A stretch of 64,000 nt of DNA from Deinococcus sp. KNUC1210 (GTDB lineage: Bacteria; Deinococcota; Deinococci; Deinococcales; Deinococcaceae), in assembly GCF_022344005.1 (NCBI RefSeq), contig NZ_CP092196.1:124001-188000 (forward strand), written 5' to 3'. Position numbers and translations under genes: made by a program. Positions 18,063 to 27,377 of this stretch are shown here, in pieces. Under the pieces are notes generated by a model that saw only the letters and a program-made list of their open reading frames with translations, was not told where the DNA came from and did not search any database. Positions within the stretch are counted from its first letter, which is position 1, and every line of letters starts with the position of its first letter.

Positions 18063-18827
18063 ATGCAGCCCACGGATGTTCCGTTTGACCATCATGATTT
18101 TGTCGTGATCGGGTACATGATCATTGAGGGGTACACCTTCCCAAATCCATCACGTCCCGAACTTGCAGGGGTGGTGTTCACCCCGACCTCCTGCGTTTGC
18201 ACACTGCATCCTCAGCCTGATACCGTTCCGTGGGTGCACGCTGCCAAGGAACGCAATGAACAGTACCGGCAGCGCCTGGGCATGAACCCAGATGACTTCA
18301 GGACACTACAGGAGGCGACAGAAGCAGTACTCAACGCCGACGAGTGGGGGTTCGACGCAGTGTTCGTGCATCACCTTACCGCTACCCACTTCCTGGAACA
18401 GTTCTTTCTCGACCGGACGGAGACACGTTTGGTCGAACTCTCGGTTCGCAGTGTGGATCTGCCCGCGTTTCTGGAAGCCACTGCGCCTGTGACAGGCCCG
18501 TCGAGTGCGGTGTTCGCGACTCGGGGGATGCACCTGGCTGCCCTCCTGTCGCTCTCTGCTGCGGTGGAAAGTCAGGAGCTGGGCTTCGAAACGATCGGCG
18601 TGAATGCCTTCAGTGATACCCATACCTCTGTGTGCTACGGGGTCAGAGATGGTTTCGAGCGGGCAGGTATCACGTTCAACGCCGGTGGCTACCTGACAAC
18701 AGTGAGCCAGGCGGTGCAGGGTGCCCAGATGAACGACGATGCTGAAGGCGGAGCGGTGGGAGACGCTTCCTGGTTCGCAGTCCGACTCGCCGAACTGGCC
18801 CGGTCACGGTTTCCTGCATATAGTTGA
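18063..18827 (+). CDS. Hypothetical cytosolic protein
   Basis: A protein of 254 aa from ATG 18063, with TAGTCT 5 bases upstream (leaderless pattern). There is no signal peptide or membrane segment. The composition looks like a globular alpha/beta protein. Motifs such as FDHHDFVVIGYMIIEGYTF and GVNAFSDTHTSVCYGVRDG are visible, but I cannot assign a family. Confidence 0.75.
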   Translation: MQPTDVPFDHHDFVVIGYMIIEGYTFPNPSRPELAGVVFTPTSCVCTLHPQPDTVPWVHAAKERNEQYRQRLGMNPDDFRTLQEATEAVLNADEWGFDAVFVHHLTATHFLEQFFLDRTETRLVELSVRSVDLPAFLEATAPVTGPSSAVFATRGMHLAALLSLSAAVESQELGFETIGVNAFSDTHTSVCYGVRDGFERAGITFNAGGYLTTVSQAVQGAQMNDDAEGGAVGDASWFAVRLAELARSRFPAYS

Positions 18828-18854
18828 TCGGCGTCGGTGATCGAGGGGAGGCGC

Positions 18855-19065
18855 TCAGTGGGGCGCAGCACGAACCTGCAGTCCCATCAGGACATCCAGC
18901 GGGTGCTGCTTGTGACGCTTGGCGGTTTCGACCAAGCTCTTGATCAGCGCGTAACTGTTCGCTCCCTGCTGGGTCTTGCTGCACTGGAGACTTTACGGGC
19001 GCTCACCCCTGAACGCAGGTCGCGCTCCGCCGCGTTGTTACCGGAAAAGTTCTGCGCGAATGGCG
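18855..19065 (-). pseudogene. IS66-type transposase C-terminal remnant
   Basis: The reverse strand contains NNAAERDLRSGVSARKVS, the conserved IDNNxAERDLR region near the C-terminus of IS66 transposases. In another frame follows CSKTQQGANSYALIKSLVETAKRH and the closing helix ending at TGA 18857-18855. At least one frameshift and loss of the catalytic domain make it inactive. It abuts the truncated WD40 gene, so insertion probably destroyed that gene's 5' part. Confidence 0.7.
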
Positions 19066-19081
19066 TGACCAGGCTGCTGCA

Positions 19082-19594
19082 GTGCTCGATGTGACCAGGT
19101 CGCCTTCGGAGCATGCACTGGCGTATTCGAACGAAGCAGGTCAGGTCTGGATGCATGACCTTCAGACGAACGCTGCAATCGGCAGTGGACAACTGGCTCC
19201 TGCGCGCCGTTCAGATTTGGACGCGGAACATCAACCGCTGTGGATTCGTGAAATTCAGTGGAATCCCGCCGGAACCGACCTTGCCATCGCTGGAAGTTGG
19301 GGCGAGCTGTATGACTGGCAACCTCACAAATCACCGATCCGTCTCCTGGCGACGCATTCAGTTGAGAAGGGCTTTACGGCCCTTGAATGGTCTACTGATG
19401 GAACGCGTGTCATTGCAGGGCAACGAGATGGCGGTGTCACGATAGTCGATTTGAAAAGCCACACAGTCGTTCAGTCCTGGTCGACCGGGCAGGGCACCGT
19501 CCTCTCGTTGACGGTTCAGGGCGATACCATAACGACCCTCGGCCAGGACAAGACACTTTCCCAGTGGCGTATCGAACAGCAGAGGACACCATAG
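19082..19594 (+). pseudogene. WD40-repeat protein, 5'-truncated
   Basis: The frame, open from a GTG at 19082, encodes about 170 residues of WD40-like blades: LAYSNEAGQVWMHDLQT, IQWNPAGTDLAIAGSWGELYDW, LEWSTDGTRVIAGQRDGGVTIVDL and TTLGQDKTLSQWRI. That is about three to four blades, too few for a closed propeller. The missing N-terminus coincides with the IS66 remnant immediately upstream. Fragment, probably not functional. Confidence 0.65.
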
Positions 19595-19941
19595 AGCCAC
19601 ACGATCCATACAACGGCGACAGCTCAGCACCAAGGTGCCGTGTGGTGAATCGCCGCGTCAGGATGTGTGCTCCACACTTCTGCCTCGTCTCGGTACGCCC
19701 ACACTGTGGTTTGCACGGCGTCTCCCGGCTGGGTGATCGAGAGGATACGCGGTTGTCAGCGTCTTCAATTCTGGATCTTCCTTGACCAGGTGGTAGCGCT
19801 CCGCCGTCAACCCCTGATGTTGGGCAGCAACCATCTGACAGGAAAGAGAGGCCGAGGATTCGATGTCCTTCCTTTATCAGCCCCACTCCCCAAGGTCCGC
19901 TGCTGAGCTTTCACGTCCCAACAGGTATAAATGGAGTACAG
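19595..19941. other. Gap without a supported gene
   Basis: Only shadow frames are present. TATAAA at about 19926 and GGAG at about 19934 precede the secreted-protein gene and are plausible expression signals for it. Confidence 0.35.
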
Positions 19942-20547
19942 ATGACGACACTGAAGTGGGCGATGAACTGTTTACTGGCGGGTCTCGTGTGTGCTTTCAC
20001 CCCTGCCTTGGCGAGTTCGACCATGACGTCGGCACAGATCGGCATGGCTGGAGGAAAGGTCTCACTGGGCTCGTCTCGCGTCACGATCCTCCCGGGCACC
20101 TTTCCAGCGGCCACCACGGTGATGTTCTCGCAGTTGCAGAAGCCCCCCGTGTCGATCCCACCGAGCTACACCATCTTGGGCGTGTTTCGTCTCACGACTT
20201 CACGTCCGCTGCACAATGCAGGAGCCGTCGTTCATCTGGCTGGCTTTCCACGTCCGACCACGGCCGATGACGTCACCGAAGTGTATGTGCTGGAGAACAA
20301 CGACTGGGTCATTGGGCAGATGGGTGGGACGAACAACACCTTTGAACTGTTCGAGGCCGATGTCTTTCCCGACGCGGGGCAGCCGGACGTGGCACCCGTT
20401 CGGACATACGTCATCACCCGGACGTCTCTCCAGAGCTTGAAGCGCCGTCTGGCAGCCAGTGGCGGCTCTTATAACGGTGTGTACGGAGCGTGCCCTGAGG
20501 GAACCGCTGAGTATTTTGGGACGTGTCGGATCATCGCTTCGCCGTAA
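19942..20547 (+). CDS. Secreted protein of unknown function
   Basis: A protein of 201 aa with a signal peptide (LKWAMNCLLAGLVCAFTPALAS). The mature part begins with a ZU5/TIG-like beta segment (GGKVSLGSSRVTILPGTF, FSQLQKPP) and ends with a Cys pair (YGACPEGTAEYFGTC) that may form a disulfide. The start has GGAG five bases upstream. No family assigned. Confidence 0.75.
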   Translation: MTTLKWAMNCLLAGLVCAFTPALASSTMTSAQIGMAGGKVSLGSSRVTILPGTFPAATTVMFSQLQKPPVSIPPSYTILGVFRLTTSRPLHNAGAVVHLAGFPRPTTADDVTEVYVLENNDWVIGQMGGTNNTFELFEADVFPDAGQPDVAPVRTYVITRTSLQSLKRRLAASGGSYNGVYGACPEGTAEYFGTCRIIASP

Positions 20548-20571
20548 GAAGGGGAGCGGTGATTCCTCAGC

Positions 20572-20595
20572 ACGGGCATCCCTGCTCGTGCTACT
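20572..20595. terminator. Hairpin after the secreted-protein gene
   Basis: AGCACGGGCA and TGCTCGTGCT pair around a TCCC loop with one wobble pair, 25 bp after the stop. There is no T tract; weak or structural terminator. Confidence 0.35.
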
Positions 20596-20799
20596 GATCT
20601 TCGGAACTCAACCCTTTCGAGTGGGTCTGGGCGTACGTCAAGCAGCAGGGACTGGCGAATTTCTACTCTGAGAACATGTCCTAGCTCAAGCTCCGCCTCA
20701 CCTTCGCTTGGCACCGACTGCGCTCTCGCCAACTCCCGCCCCGCTTGCTTTGTAAGACGCCTGTAGTGCTGAGTTGACACAAGGTCAAGAGGCGTATTC

Positions 20800-21000
20800 T
20801 CAACTCGTGCCATGCCATGTGCCGTATTGGGCGGCGTCTAGAAGCTCCTGCAGCAGGTGAACGGCCTTGGCCCGGTCAGGTTTGTGGTTATCGTCGAGAA
20901 GTTGCCCGTATTTTTTGAGGCCCTCGGCGGTGCGGGTATCGACGGCGGCCACCAAGAGAGGGGACAGGTGCTTCTTGATGCGTTCAGCAATGGTGTTCAC
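20800..21000 (-). CDS. Small phage-type protein
   Basis: A protein of 66 aa from GTG 21000 (GGGGGTGAC site), overlapping the end of the ASCH pseudogene (GTGA). It contains TAEGLKKYGQLL and KAVHLLQELLDAAQYG, like the short phage-encoded proteins related to dATP/dGTP pyrophosphohydrolase-type helices (KYGxxL...ELLDAxxY). It is part of a minus-strand cluster with 20997-21442 and 21445-21738 that looks phage-derived. Confidence 0.6.
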   Translation of the reverse strand: MNTIAERIKKHLSPLLVAAVDTRTAEGLKKYGQLLDDNHKPDRAKAVHLLQELLDAAQYGTWHGTS

Positions 21001-21442
21001 AGTGTCACCCCCTGGAACCGCAGCTGTTCTTTCAGCCAGTTGAGTTCGGCGGTCGGCACCTTGCGGAAGCCTAGGCCTCCGACACACGGGATGGGGGTTC
21101 CGGCAGGCGGACTGGGTCGCGCCCGATCAGTGCCAGCTGCTCGCCGTCATCGATAAACCAGCGGCTGGAACTCCAGTCCGTAAAATCCGCGACGGTCACG
21201 ACGCCGACGATGCAGCCGGGCGAGGTGTGGTCCTTGGGCAGATCTATACCGGTCAAGTGGCGAATCATGCGCCGATAGTCGCCGTCGTACTTCTGCCCGG
21301 CGTGAATGGCGATTCTCTGCCCGATCAGACGGCGGGCCTGCCCTTGGAGGCCGTGCGCGTTCTTCTAGGCCCGGTTCTCGACATCCCTTCCAATCCGCGG
21401 ATCGACGAGGGCCAGATCCATCGGGCGAATCAGCGTCAACAT
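20997..21442 (-). pseudogene. ASCH-domain protein, broken
   Basis: From ATG 21442 the frame reads MLTLIRPMDLALVD...DVENRA, then TAG (21368-21366) where ASCH proteins have Trp in the VENRPW motif. It continues as RRLIGQRIAIHAGQKYDGDY and GCIVGVVTVADFTDW. Near 21093-21097 a five-base C run shifts the frame; the correct C-terminus (IPCVGGLGFRKVPTAELNW) continues in another frame to TGA 20999-20997. ASCH domains are RNA-binding-like folds common in phage genomes. One nonsense codon plus one frameshift make this a pseudogene. Confidence 0.7.
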
Positions 21443-21444
21443 CT

Positions 21445-21738
21445 TCACTTCGTCACGCTCCCTTTCGTCCAGGTGTCAGCCCGCCCGTCGGCGTGTTCGA
21501 CGCCCCAGGCCCGCATGTATGTCCGGGTGCAACTGTGCCAGGTGCGGATGGCTGCCCAGGTGCAACGCGTCAACCGCCGGGTCGCCAGTTCCTCTGGCGT
21601 CACGTCTACCTTGCCGCCCTCTTGGTATTTCCCGAAGGCGAACTCCTGCAGATACTCCCAGACCTCGCCGGAGCCCAGCACACGTGGCAGGTACAGCCAG
21701 GCGGGTTCGGAGGCATCGTGTTTAATAACAGGCGTCAT
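21445..21738 (-). CDS. Phage-type hypothetical protein
   Basis: A protein of 97 aa from ATG 21738 preceded by GGGGTGG. The start codon lies head-to-head with the plus-strand gene at 21737, both using the same CATG. Residues include GEVWEYLQEFAFGKYQEGG and a C-terminus ending EHADGRADTWTKGSVTK. No family recognised. It is the first gene of the minus-strand cluster ahead of the ASCH pseudogene. Confidence 0.55.
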   Translation of the reverse strand: MTPVIKHDASEPAWLYLPRVLGSGEVWEYLQEFAFGKYQEGGKVDVTPEELATRRLTRCTWAAIRTWHSCTRTYMRAWGVEHADGRADTWTKGSVTK

Positions 21739-22492
21739 GCCACCCCAGGTTCCGCTTCCCAGCCTCAACGCCAGTATCGAGCACCTCTACCGGGTGTTCG
21801 AGCGATACCCCTTGCAGCGGCATATTGATGGCTGCACCTGTGGCTGTCTTCCACTCAACGCAGACGTGATCCTGCACGCCACGCCGTTACACACCTTGAC
21901 GCATCAAGCCCTCCATCGCTTCGCGTTGAAAACGATGACCACGTGGGGGAACGAAGCCGATTTCAAGCACTTCCTTCCCCGACTCCTCGAACTGCTCACG
22001 CAAGAGGCCTTTGGTGACGTTCACCTCCTCATGGGGAAATTGGCCTACGGCCACTGGTGGTCGTGGCCCGATTCAGAATACCAAGCTGTTCAGGCCTTCC
22101 TGCAAGCGTGGTGGGACAGTCTGTTAAGGCACGAGGACGAGGACATTGCGGAATGGTGGAATGGAAGCGAGGTGGTCTCGGCCCTCGAAGGGATTGCTCA
22201 GGCTGAACGCGACCTGACGCCTTATCTCAGACAATGGGACGAATTGGAGACTCCTTCTGCAGTTCAACAGCTCGCTGTGTTTGTGCTGTCCAACGCTGAA
22301 GCGCTTGTGCGCGGTCAACTGTCAGGGGTGTCCTGGGAACATCGAACCCCGCAAGCGCTCCAGGTGGTGCACTGGTTGCTTACGGGACAGCAGCAAGCTC
22401 GTCTTGAGGCGGCTGCACGCGATCAGAGGCATCAACCACAGCGAGAGATGCTAGAGCGAGCGGCCTCTACGTTGTCCGTCGTGGCTTCTTAA
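21737..22492 (+). CDS. Hypothetical cytosolic protein
   Basis: A protein of 251 aa from ATG 21737; the longer upstream frame overlaps the opposite-strand phage genes and is a shadow. It has HIDGCTCGCLP near the N-terminus (a possible zinc or redox Cys pair) and is otherwise alpha-helical and Trp-rich (YGHWWSWPDSEYQAVQAFL). No family recognised. TTTAAT/TAATAA about 10-15 bases upstream may be the -10 element. Confidence 0.7.
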   Translation: MPPQVPLPSLNASIEHLYRVFERYPLQRHIDGCTCGCLPLNADVILHATPLHTLTHQALHRFALKTMTTWGNEADFKHFLPRLLELLTQEAFGDVHLLMGKLAYGHWWSWPDSEYQAVQAFLQAWWDSLLRHEDEDIAEWWNGSEVVSALEGIAQAERDLTPYLRQWDELETPSAVQQLAVFVLSNAEALVRGQLSGVSWEHRTPQALQVVHWLLTGQQQARLEAAARDQRHQPQREMLERAASTLSVVAS

Positions 22493-22736
22493 TCCCCAAG
22501 TTCTTTCCCTACACGCCTTAGGGGCCGCTCATCGCAGACCTGCCTTCTTCAAATGGACGGCGATGGTGATGCTCTCTGGTGGTGGGAAAACGGGCGCTGG
22601 CCCAGTGGTTTTCAGCAGATCGGGCTCCTTTGCTTCCTGGAAAGCAACGTTGAGAAGGCGACTCCGGGACTCACTTATTGACTCCTGCTCCTCTTGAGCA
22701 CGGCGTTCGAGAGCCATCTGCTACCTTCAAGAGCAC

Positions 22737-23195
22737 ATGGTTGCCCCCACCCTCGAACTGCCCGACCACGCCCTTCGCGGCTTCGAGCCGGCCTCCACAT
22801 ATGCCTCCACGGCGATCTGGTGGCACTTCGAGGACATCTCCTATCCTGCCGCCCATTGGTACGACAATCCCGGCGTCATTCTGCTCAGGTGGGCCACCGA
22901 ACTCTCGTGTCTTGCTCAAGGCGCCAGGATGGTGCAACTTCAGTTTATGGAAGGCCCCTTTGCCCTTACCCTCCGCACGGTGGACGGCAATCTCATTGAA
23001 GTGAGCGCTCCCGACCTCCCGACCGCCATCGTGGTAACGATGCCCGACCTCGTCCAAGCAGTCCAAAACGCCATGACCAAGGTGGCGCCTGCCTTCGAAC
23101 GGACGTCTCACCTTCAGCATGTGGGGCAAGGGTTGCGGCAGGCCGTCGACGAACTGGACCGACTGCTCCGTTTCCGCCACAAGACGAATCGATGA
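22737..23195 (+). CDS. Small hypothetical protein
   Basis: A protein of 152 aa from ATG 22737, with TACCTT about 10 bases upstream. It is probably globular and soluble, with WWHFEDISYPAAHWYDNP near the N-terminus and an amphipathic C-terminal helix. Size and isolation resemble immunity-type cargo proteins, but this is only an impression. Confidence 0.6.
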   Translation: MVAPTLELPDHALRGFEPASTYASTAIWWHFEDISYPAAHWYDNPGVILLRWATELSCLAQGARMVQLQFMEGPFALTLRTVDGNLIEVSAPDLPTAIVVTMPDLVQAVQNAMTKVAPAFERTSHLQHVGQGLRQAVDELDRLLRFRHKTNR

Positions 23196-23223
23196 TGTGA
23201 CGAGTGAATCGATCAAGCCGATC

Positions 23224-23640
23224 TTACGGACGCGACTCTATGCCCTTCGCAGCCCACTTTTGAGCTCCGCGACGTTCTGGGCGCAGAAGTTGCCGAGCTC
23301 TTTCCGCTTCCCGGACGTCCACACGTGCTCGATGGGGTTGAGTTCGGGGGCATATGTAGGCAGGTTCTCCAGCATGAGGCGGGATGTTCGTGCGACGAGC
23401 TCTTGAACGATCTTGGCGCGGTGGATCATCGCACGAGCCAACACCACGATGACCTCGCCGGGCGCCTGTCGCAGCAGATGTGTCAGAAAGGTGACGACGT
23501 GCGGTGCCCGGATAGCCCCTGCGTGCGTGTGCTGGTAAAACGTCCCCCAGCTTGTGATCGCTCCGAAAGCTGACCTTGCAGGCCAGCTTGACTGGTCGAA
23601 GCATTTCGTGGTGGGCACGGATCACCGTGCCCACCAATGC
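23224..23640 (-). pseudogene. IS630-family transposase fragment
   Basis: The reverse strand encodes the DDE C-terminal half: VVTFLTHLLRQAPGEVIVVLARAMIHRAK (the catalytic LDNAxxHK block is altered to LARAMIHRAK) and LENLPTYAPELNPIEHVWTSGKRKEL, the terminal motif of IS630/Tc1-like transposases. The N-terminal half is missing and the second catalytic Asp is lost. Inactive. Confidence 0.75.
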
Positions 23641-23649
23641 GCCGCAGGT

Positions 23650-24116
23650 GCCCGCGGAGGTCAAGATGGTGAAGCGCTGGGCCGCTCTCGTGGTGGATTC
23701 AGTCCCAAGATTCATCTCGTGCTGAAGGCCACGGAAAGCCGATTGCCATTGTCCTGAGCGGTGGGGAGCGGCACGCATCGAAGTTCCTGCAGCCGCTGTT
23801 GGAAACAGGCGTCGTTGTTCGTGGCGGACGGGGACGACCACGGATTCGCCCTGACCGCTTGGCAGGCGAGAAAGGCTCCAGCTACACCACGGTGCGGAAG
23901 TCCCTGCACAGTCGTGGAATTCGGATGACTATTCCGAGACGGAAAGACCAGGGTGCTGACATCTGTTTCGACGCCGCTCTCTCTAAGGAGCGGAACAAGG
24001 AGGAGCGCTTGGTCCACCGCTTCAAAAGCTTTCGCCGAGTTGCCACTCGGGATGACAAGCGTGCTGCTCACGACCAAGGCTGGCTGACGATTGTGGCGCT
24101 TCTTTTTTGGTTATGA
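23650..24116 (+). pseudogene. IS5-family transposase C-terminal fragment
   Basis: Plus-strand pieces in several frames read GGFSPKIHLVLKATES, VVVRGGRGRPRIRPDRLAG and ERNKEERLVHRFKSFRRVATRDDKRA, the C-terminal domain of IS5-type (ISL2/IS427-like) transposases. At least two frameshifts and a missing N-terminus make it a remnant. It lies directly against the IS630 fragment, so this spot has taken repeated insertions. Confidence 0.75.
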
Positions 24117-24530
24117 CGACGTTGGTTCCTGAGGCCTCGAGTCAAGCGCTTGCCCAGCGCTGATGAGCTGAAAAAAGATGCGCCGGTCCTGAGAAATTTC
24201 CGTCTGAGCTGCTTGAACGACACCCTCCAGGTCATGTCCTTTCAATTCGAGAACGCAGCCGATGCCAGGTTCCACTCGGCCTCTTCGGCGTCCAATGAGA
24301 TAGATCGCTGAAACCTTAGCCACAAAGCGTACGGTCTGCAACAGGACACGGTGAAGATGCCCAGTCTCCGGGTCTCGGTCTGTGATCATATATGTTCGTA
24401 GCTCGGAGATCACATCACCTTCTCCAATGACCCCTGCGATGGACCGTCCAGACACGCAGACATAGTGCTGAGGGCGCGAACGCAAACGGGGGCAACTTTC
24501 GAAGCCTGCGACATCGAAGGCGAGCGGCAT
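24111..24530 (-). CDS. Hypothetical protein
   Basis: A protein of 139 aa from ATG 24530. The middle reads GVIGEGDVISELRTYMITDRD and HLHRVLLQTVRFVAKVSAIYLIGRRRGRVEPG, which has the look of a conserved beta-barrel-like protein, but I cannot name the family. The tail overlaps the end of the IS5 remnant by a few bases. Coding evidence is moderate. Confidence 0.5.
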   Translation of the reverse strand: MPLAFDVAGFESCPRLRSRPQHYVCVSGRSIAGVIGEGDVISELRTYMITDRDPETGHLHRVLLQTVRFVAKVSAIYLIGRRRGRVEPGIGCVLELKGHDLEGVVQAAQTEISQDRRIFFQLISAGQALDSRPQEPTSS

Positions 24531-24654
24531 CGCTCCACCTTACTGCGTGGGCTGTCTCACGAACCGTCAGGCTTTGTCTACCCGCATCTAAAGGCACAAA
24601 ATCAACTGGTAAGTACAGTTTCAGGGCGTGTAGGCCAAGATGCTACAGAGCTGT

Positions 24655-25257
24655 ATGTCTATCCTCGGCGCTCTGGACAATTGCCTGACGTATATCCGCC
24701 GATGCGTTCCAGCGTTCGATGAGGCGGCCCTCTTAGCCTCCTTGAAGGTCACCGGGTCTGACCCTCACGAGCGGGGCTTTGCTCCTGTGGCGACAGCGCT
24801 CCGGAGCAGGGCATTGATGCCTTTCGCGAAGGTGCTCAGTGAATACGAGACGTTTGTCGGCGCCGATCTGAAGACCGAGCTGGCCACGTTTCAATCTGAG
24901 CGCCGACGCCTGACCTCATCTATCGGAGAATCCGGTCAGCACTTAGACCTGACCGTAGAACGAGAGATTCAGCGAACCCATGCATTCCTGCTGGTGGAGC
25001 CCGCAGCGTCAATGTCAGACGGCGCTGCCTGTGGAGTCAGCGCCGGGTATTTTGACGATAACAACATGCCTCCATGGGACACATCGATCATGCCCGTCCC
25101 CGTCCTTCCTGGTGTCAGCAGCACGTGGGGGGAGCCGGACCTGCTGTGTTAGGTACCTTCATGGGCGCGTGAAGCCGTAGCAGCAGGAATTTACGTCAAT
25201 CCAGAACAGTGCTTGCAGTGGGTTGAAATCCAAAACGGCACTGTGGTGCGGGCGTGA
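24655..25257 (+). pseudogene. Hypothetical protein interrupted by TAG
   Basis: From ATG 24655 the frame encodes 165 residues to TAG 25150-25152, then stays open for 34 more coherent codons (VPSWAREAVAAGIYVNPEQC, LQWVEIQNGTVVRA) to TGA 25255-25257. The position fits a Trp codon (TGG to TAG). The whole product would be about 200 aa, alpha-helical in the first half, with YFDDNNMPPWDTS before the break. I do not recognise the family. Confidence 0.6.
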
Positions 25258-25309
25258 AGTACACCTTGTCCTATACGCCGTAGCGCTGGCTGCCGTTCTG
25301 CTGTGGCTT

Positions 25310-25811
25310 TAAACGCCCTCTGATCGTCCTCTGGCCCCTAACGCGGTCAGGTAGTTCGCTACATACGTGTGGTAGATCCTCTGCAGGGCTTCATCGAGCC
25401 AGTTCACTTCAAACGGCGGCGGGGGTGTGCGAACGCGGTGGTCAGCATCTGCTCAACATCAGGGAAGCGCCAAAACCGACCCTCGGCCAAGGCGCTCCGG
25501 ATCGCTGACGTGGACGGGGTGTGGAGGTCTTCGTCGTCACACCAGATGTCATAGAGCCGACACAAAATAGCTATGGCGGAACCCTGCCGTAAGGTATCGA
25601 TCCCGCTCGGAAAGCTGGCGTCGAACTAGGGTTCCGCTTCAGCATCCAGAAATTGATAGGGATCGAACGTGCCGGTATCGACCGCATGCCCGAAGCCCGC
25701 AGATCCTTCTGCCATATCGACGTAAAGGAACAGGATGTCACGCAGCGCTTGGAATGCCTCCGGATGGTCAAAGTGAGTCAGCGTACGCACCCAGGCATCG
25801 TACGAGGTCAA
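25310..25811 (-). pseudogene. Hypothetical protein with TAG and frameshift
   Basis: From ATG 25811: MTSYDAWVRTLTHFDHPEAF, then DAEAEP, TAG (25628-25626), then FDASFPSGIDTLRQGSAIAI and CRLYDIWCDDEDLHTP in the same frame. Near 25425 a C-rich stretch shifts the frame to FEVNWLDEALQRIYHTYVAN and the stop at 25310. The intact protein would have about 165 residues and resembles small soluble accessory proteins. Two lesions indicate decay. Confidence 0.6.
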
Positions 25812-25933
25812 TCCTCAGCTGCACAGGCGATGACAACCCCCTCTGGCCGACACGCCCTAGGGCAGCAAGGTATGACCGACGTATGCAGGTATCAAGAGGG
25901 CGTGTCGACCAAGTTCTCTCGTTATCCTTGGAC

Positions 25934-26476
25934 ATGACACGCGAGGCCTTTGAAGGGGAGATCCAGCAGCTGATCGGTTTACAGTTGAAGGGTATCCGCT
26001 ACTACGAATTGCAAGGGGACTGGCCTCATTGGAATGGCGACTCAGAATTCGACAGCTTGGATTGCGGCCTTGACCTCGTTGGGGAGCATGCCACGTACTG
26101 CATTACCTGGGATTGGACCTTCTGGAGCTATGGTTTGCGTGTGCGACCAGGAAGGCTCGTTGACTTCCTACTCGGCGGACAATTCACCGATGTCTCTGCA
26201 GAGAGCCGCTGGTCAAAGCTTCTCGGACAGCGCGTCACCCAAGCACAGCTTATGTGGGAACCCCTTCCTGACCCTTGCATTGAGCAGACGGCTGCTTATC
26301 CGCAAGGTCTGGTGTTGAGGTTTGAAGCTGGGGATCAGGTGTACATCAGTGCTTCACAGCCTCAAGGACCACACGAGCCATTCTTGGGGATGTCCGATCA
26401 TGTCGTCGTGCTCTTCGAAACGGCTCTGGCCCAGCGATACCTGAACCTGAACCGTGTGCAACTTGGTTTTGAGTGA
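25934..26476 (+). CDS. Hypothetical protein
   Basis: A protein of 180 aa from ATG 25934 with TATCCT five bases upstream, the leaderless pattern. It is acidic and Trp-rich (GDWPHWNGDSEFDSLDCGLDL, YCITWDWTFWSYGLRV) and probably soluble. This look is common among immunity and toxin-partner proteins, but no family can be assigned. Confidence 0.7.
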   Translation: MTREAFEGEIQQLIGLQLKGIRYYELQGDWPHWNGDSEFDSLDCGLDLVGEHATYCITWDWTFWSYGLRVRPGRLVDFLLGGQFTDVSAESRWSKLLGQRVTQAQLMWEPLPDPCIEQTAAYPQGLVLRFEAGDQVYISASQPQGPHEPFLGMSDHVVVLFETALAQRYLNLNRVQLGFE

Positions 26477-26548
26477 TGCAGGCATAACGCACTTTGCTTC
26501 CAGGCCCTCATCACATACCCAAGCTCTTTCAATCACTTTTTTGATGGG

Positions 26549-26962
26549 TCAGGATTCCTGGGCCATAGGGGTGACGACGGGCACCCAACCTTCGGTCAGC
26601 TCCTCAAGACGATCTCGGTCAAATTTGAGGAATGCAGGTTCATCACGCTCCCTACTCGTCCTCCACAGCGGAATGCCACCAACAATGTCTGCCAATTCCA
26701 ATAAGTCTCGTTCACTCCTCCCGTCAGATGCGTTCCTACGAGAAGGTGGCTTGCCGAGGTATCGCCCAAAGAATAGCGTGAGGCGTTCAAGGGGTTGAGG
26801 ATGGAACAGAGGGATTCCGAAGCCTTCGATCGAACGCTCGTCGTTTTCATGACCGCCAACTTGAGACGCATAGACCACACCTGTAGGGGCCTGCACCACC
26901 ACTACGACACCCGCGCCCTGCGTACCATCAGGGTCGAGAAACACGTATGCAAATTCACTCAT
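26549..26962 (-). CDS. Small hypothetical protein, possibly DUF6210-like
   Basis: A protein of 137 aa from ATG 26962. It begins MSEFAYVFLDPDGTQGAGVVVVVQ and contains VVYASQVGGHENDE and IEGFGIPLFHP, a beta-rich pattern I associate, with low certainty, with DUF6210 proteins. It is convergent with the previous gene. Confidence 0.65.
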   Translation of the reverse strand: MSEFAYVFLDPDGTQGAGVVVVVQAPTGVVYASQVGGHENDERSIEGFGIPLFHPQPLERLTLFFGRYLGKPPSRRNASDGRSERDLLELADIVGGIPLWRTSRERDEPAFLKFDRDRLEELTEGWVPVVTPMAQES

Positions 26963-27191
26963 ACTGCCCTATTACACACATGCTGCTAGCCTGCCACAAA
27001 CGCTTGGCGCTGATCAGGAGAGAGCGACTCTGTGAACGTGATCCAGGCCGTCCGCTTTTCGAGGGTCGATCGGATCAGTTTTGCCGGTTCGGCTTCTGCT
27101 GTGCCAAGTTGCGGTAGTCGATGGTGGGCCTCACGCGGCCTCCCTCTGCCACCCGTGCGCGGCGTAGTGACTTATCCCTGACCAACTGCGC

Positions 27192-27377
27192 GTGCGGTAT
27201 GGTTGGGGTTTCTCAGGGAATGTCCTCACCAAACTGGCAGATTTTTACAGCGTGACGACCAACTCACTTCTAGAAGAAATGACGGACGACGAAGTGGCTG
27301 CTGTGGCGAAGCCTGGACGGCCCCGTAACCCAGACCTCGGAATTACCCTGTCCGAGCCAGCGCAGGTGTCGGCATGA
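27192..27377 (+). CDS. XRE-like HTH remnant (C-terminal part)
   Basis: Sixty-one codons containing YGWGFSGNVLTKLADFYSV and TTNSLLEEM, like the end of an XRE helix-turn-helix domain (the LxKLADFYxVxxxxLL pattern). The N-terminal recognition helix is absent. It overlaps a second tiny frame at 27374 (ATGA), which suggests an old phage or plasmid control operon. Confidence 0.4.
   Translation: MRYGWGFSGNVLTKLADFYSVTTNSLLEEMTDDEVAAVAKPGRPRNPDLGITLSEPAQVSA

Larger units (their letters stand above)
24623..25858. mobile_element. Segment bounded by ~14-bp inverted repeats, no transposase
   Basis: AGGGCGTGTAGGCC (24623-24636) faces GGCCGACACGCCCT (25845-25858), an inverted pair with one mismatch, 1.24 kb apart. 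Further single copies are at 25897-25910 and 33257-33270. The repeats look like IS termini. The interval holds two broken hypothetical genes and no transposase, so it may be a non-autonomous element or two unrelated IS ends. Confidence 0.4.
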
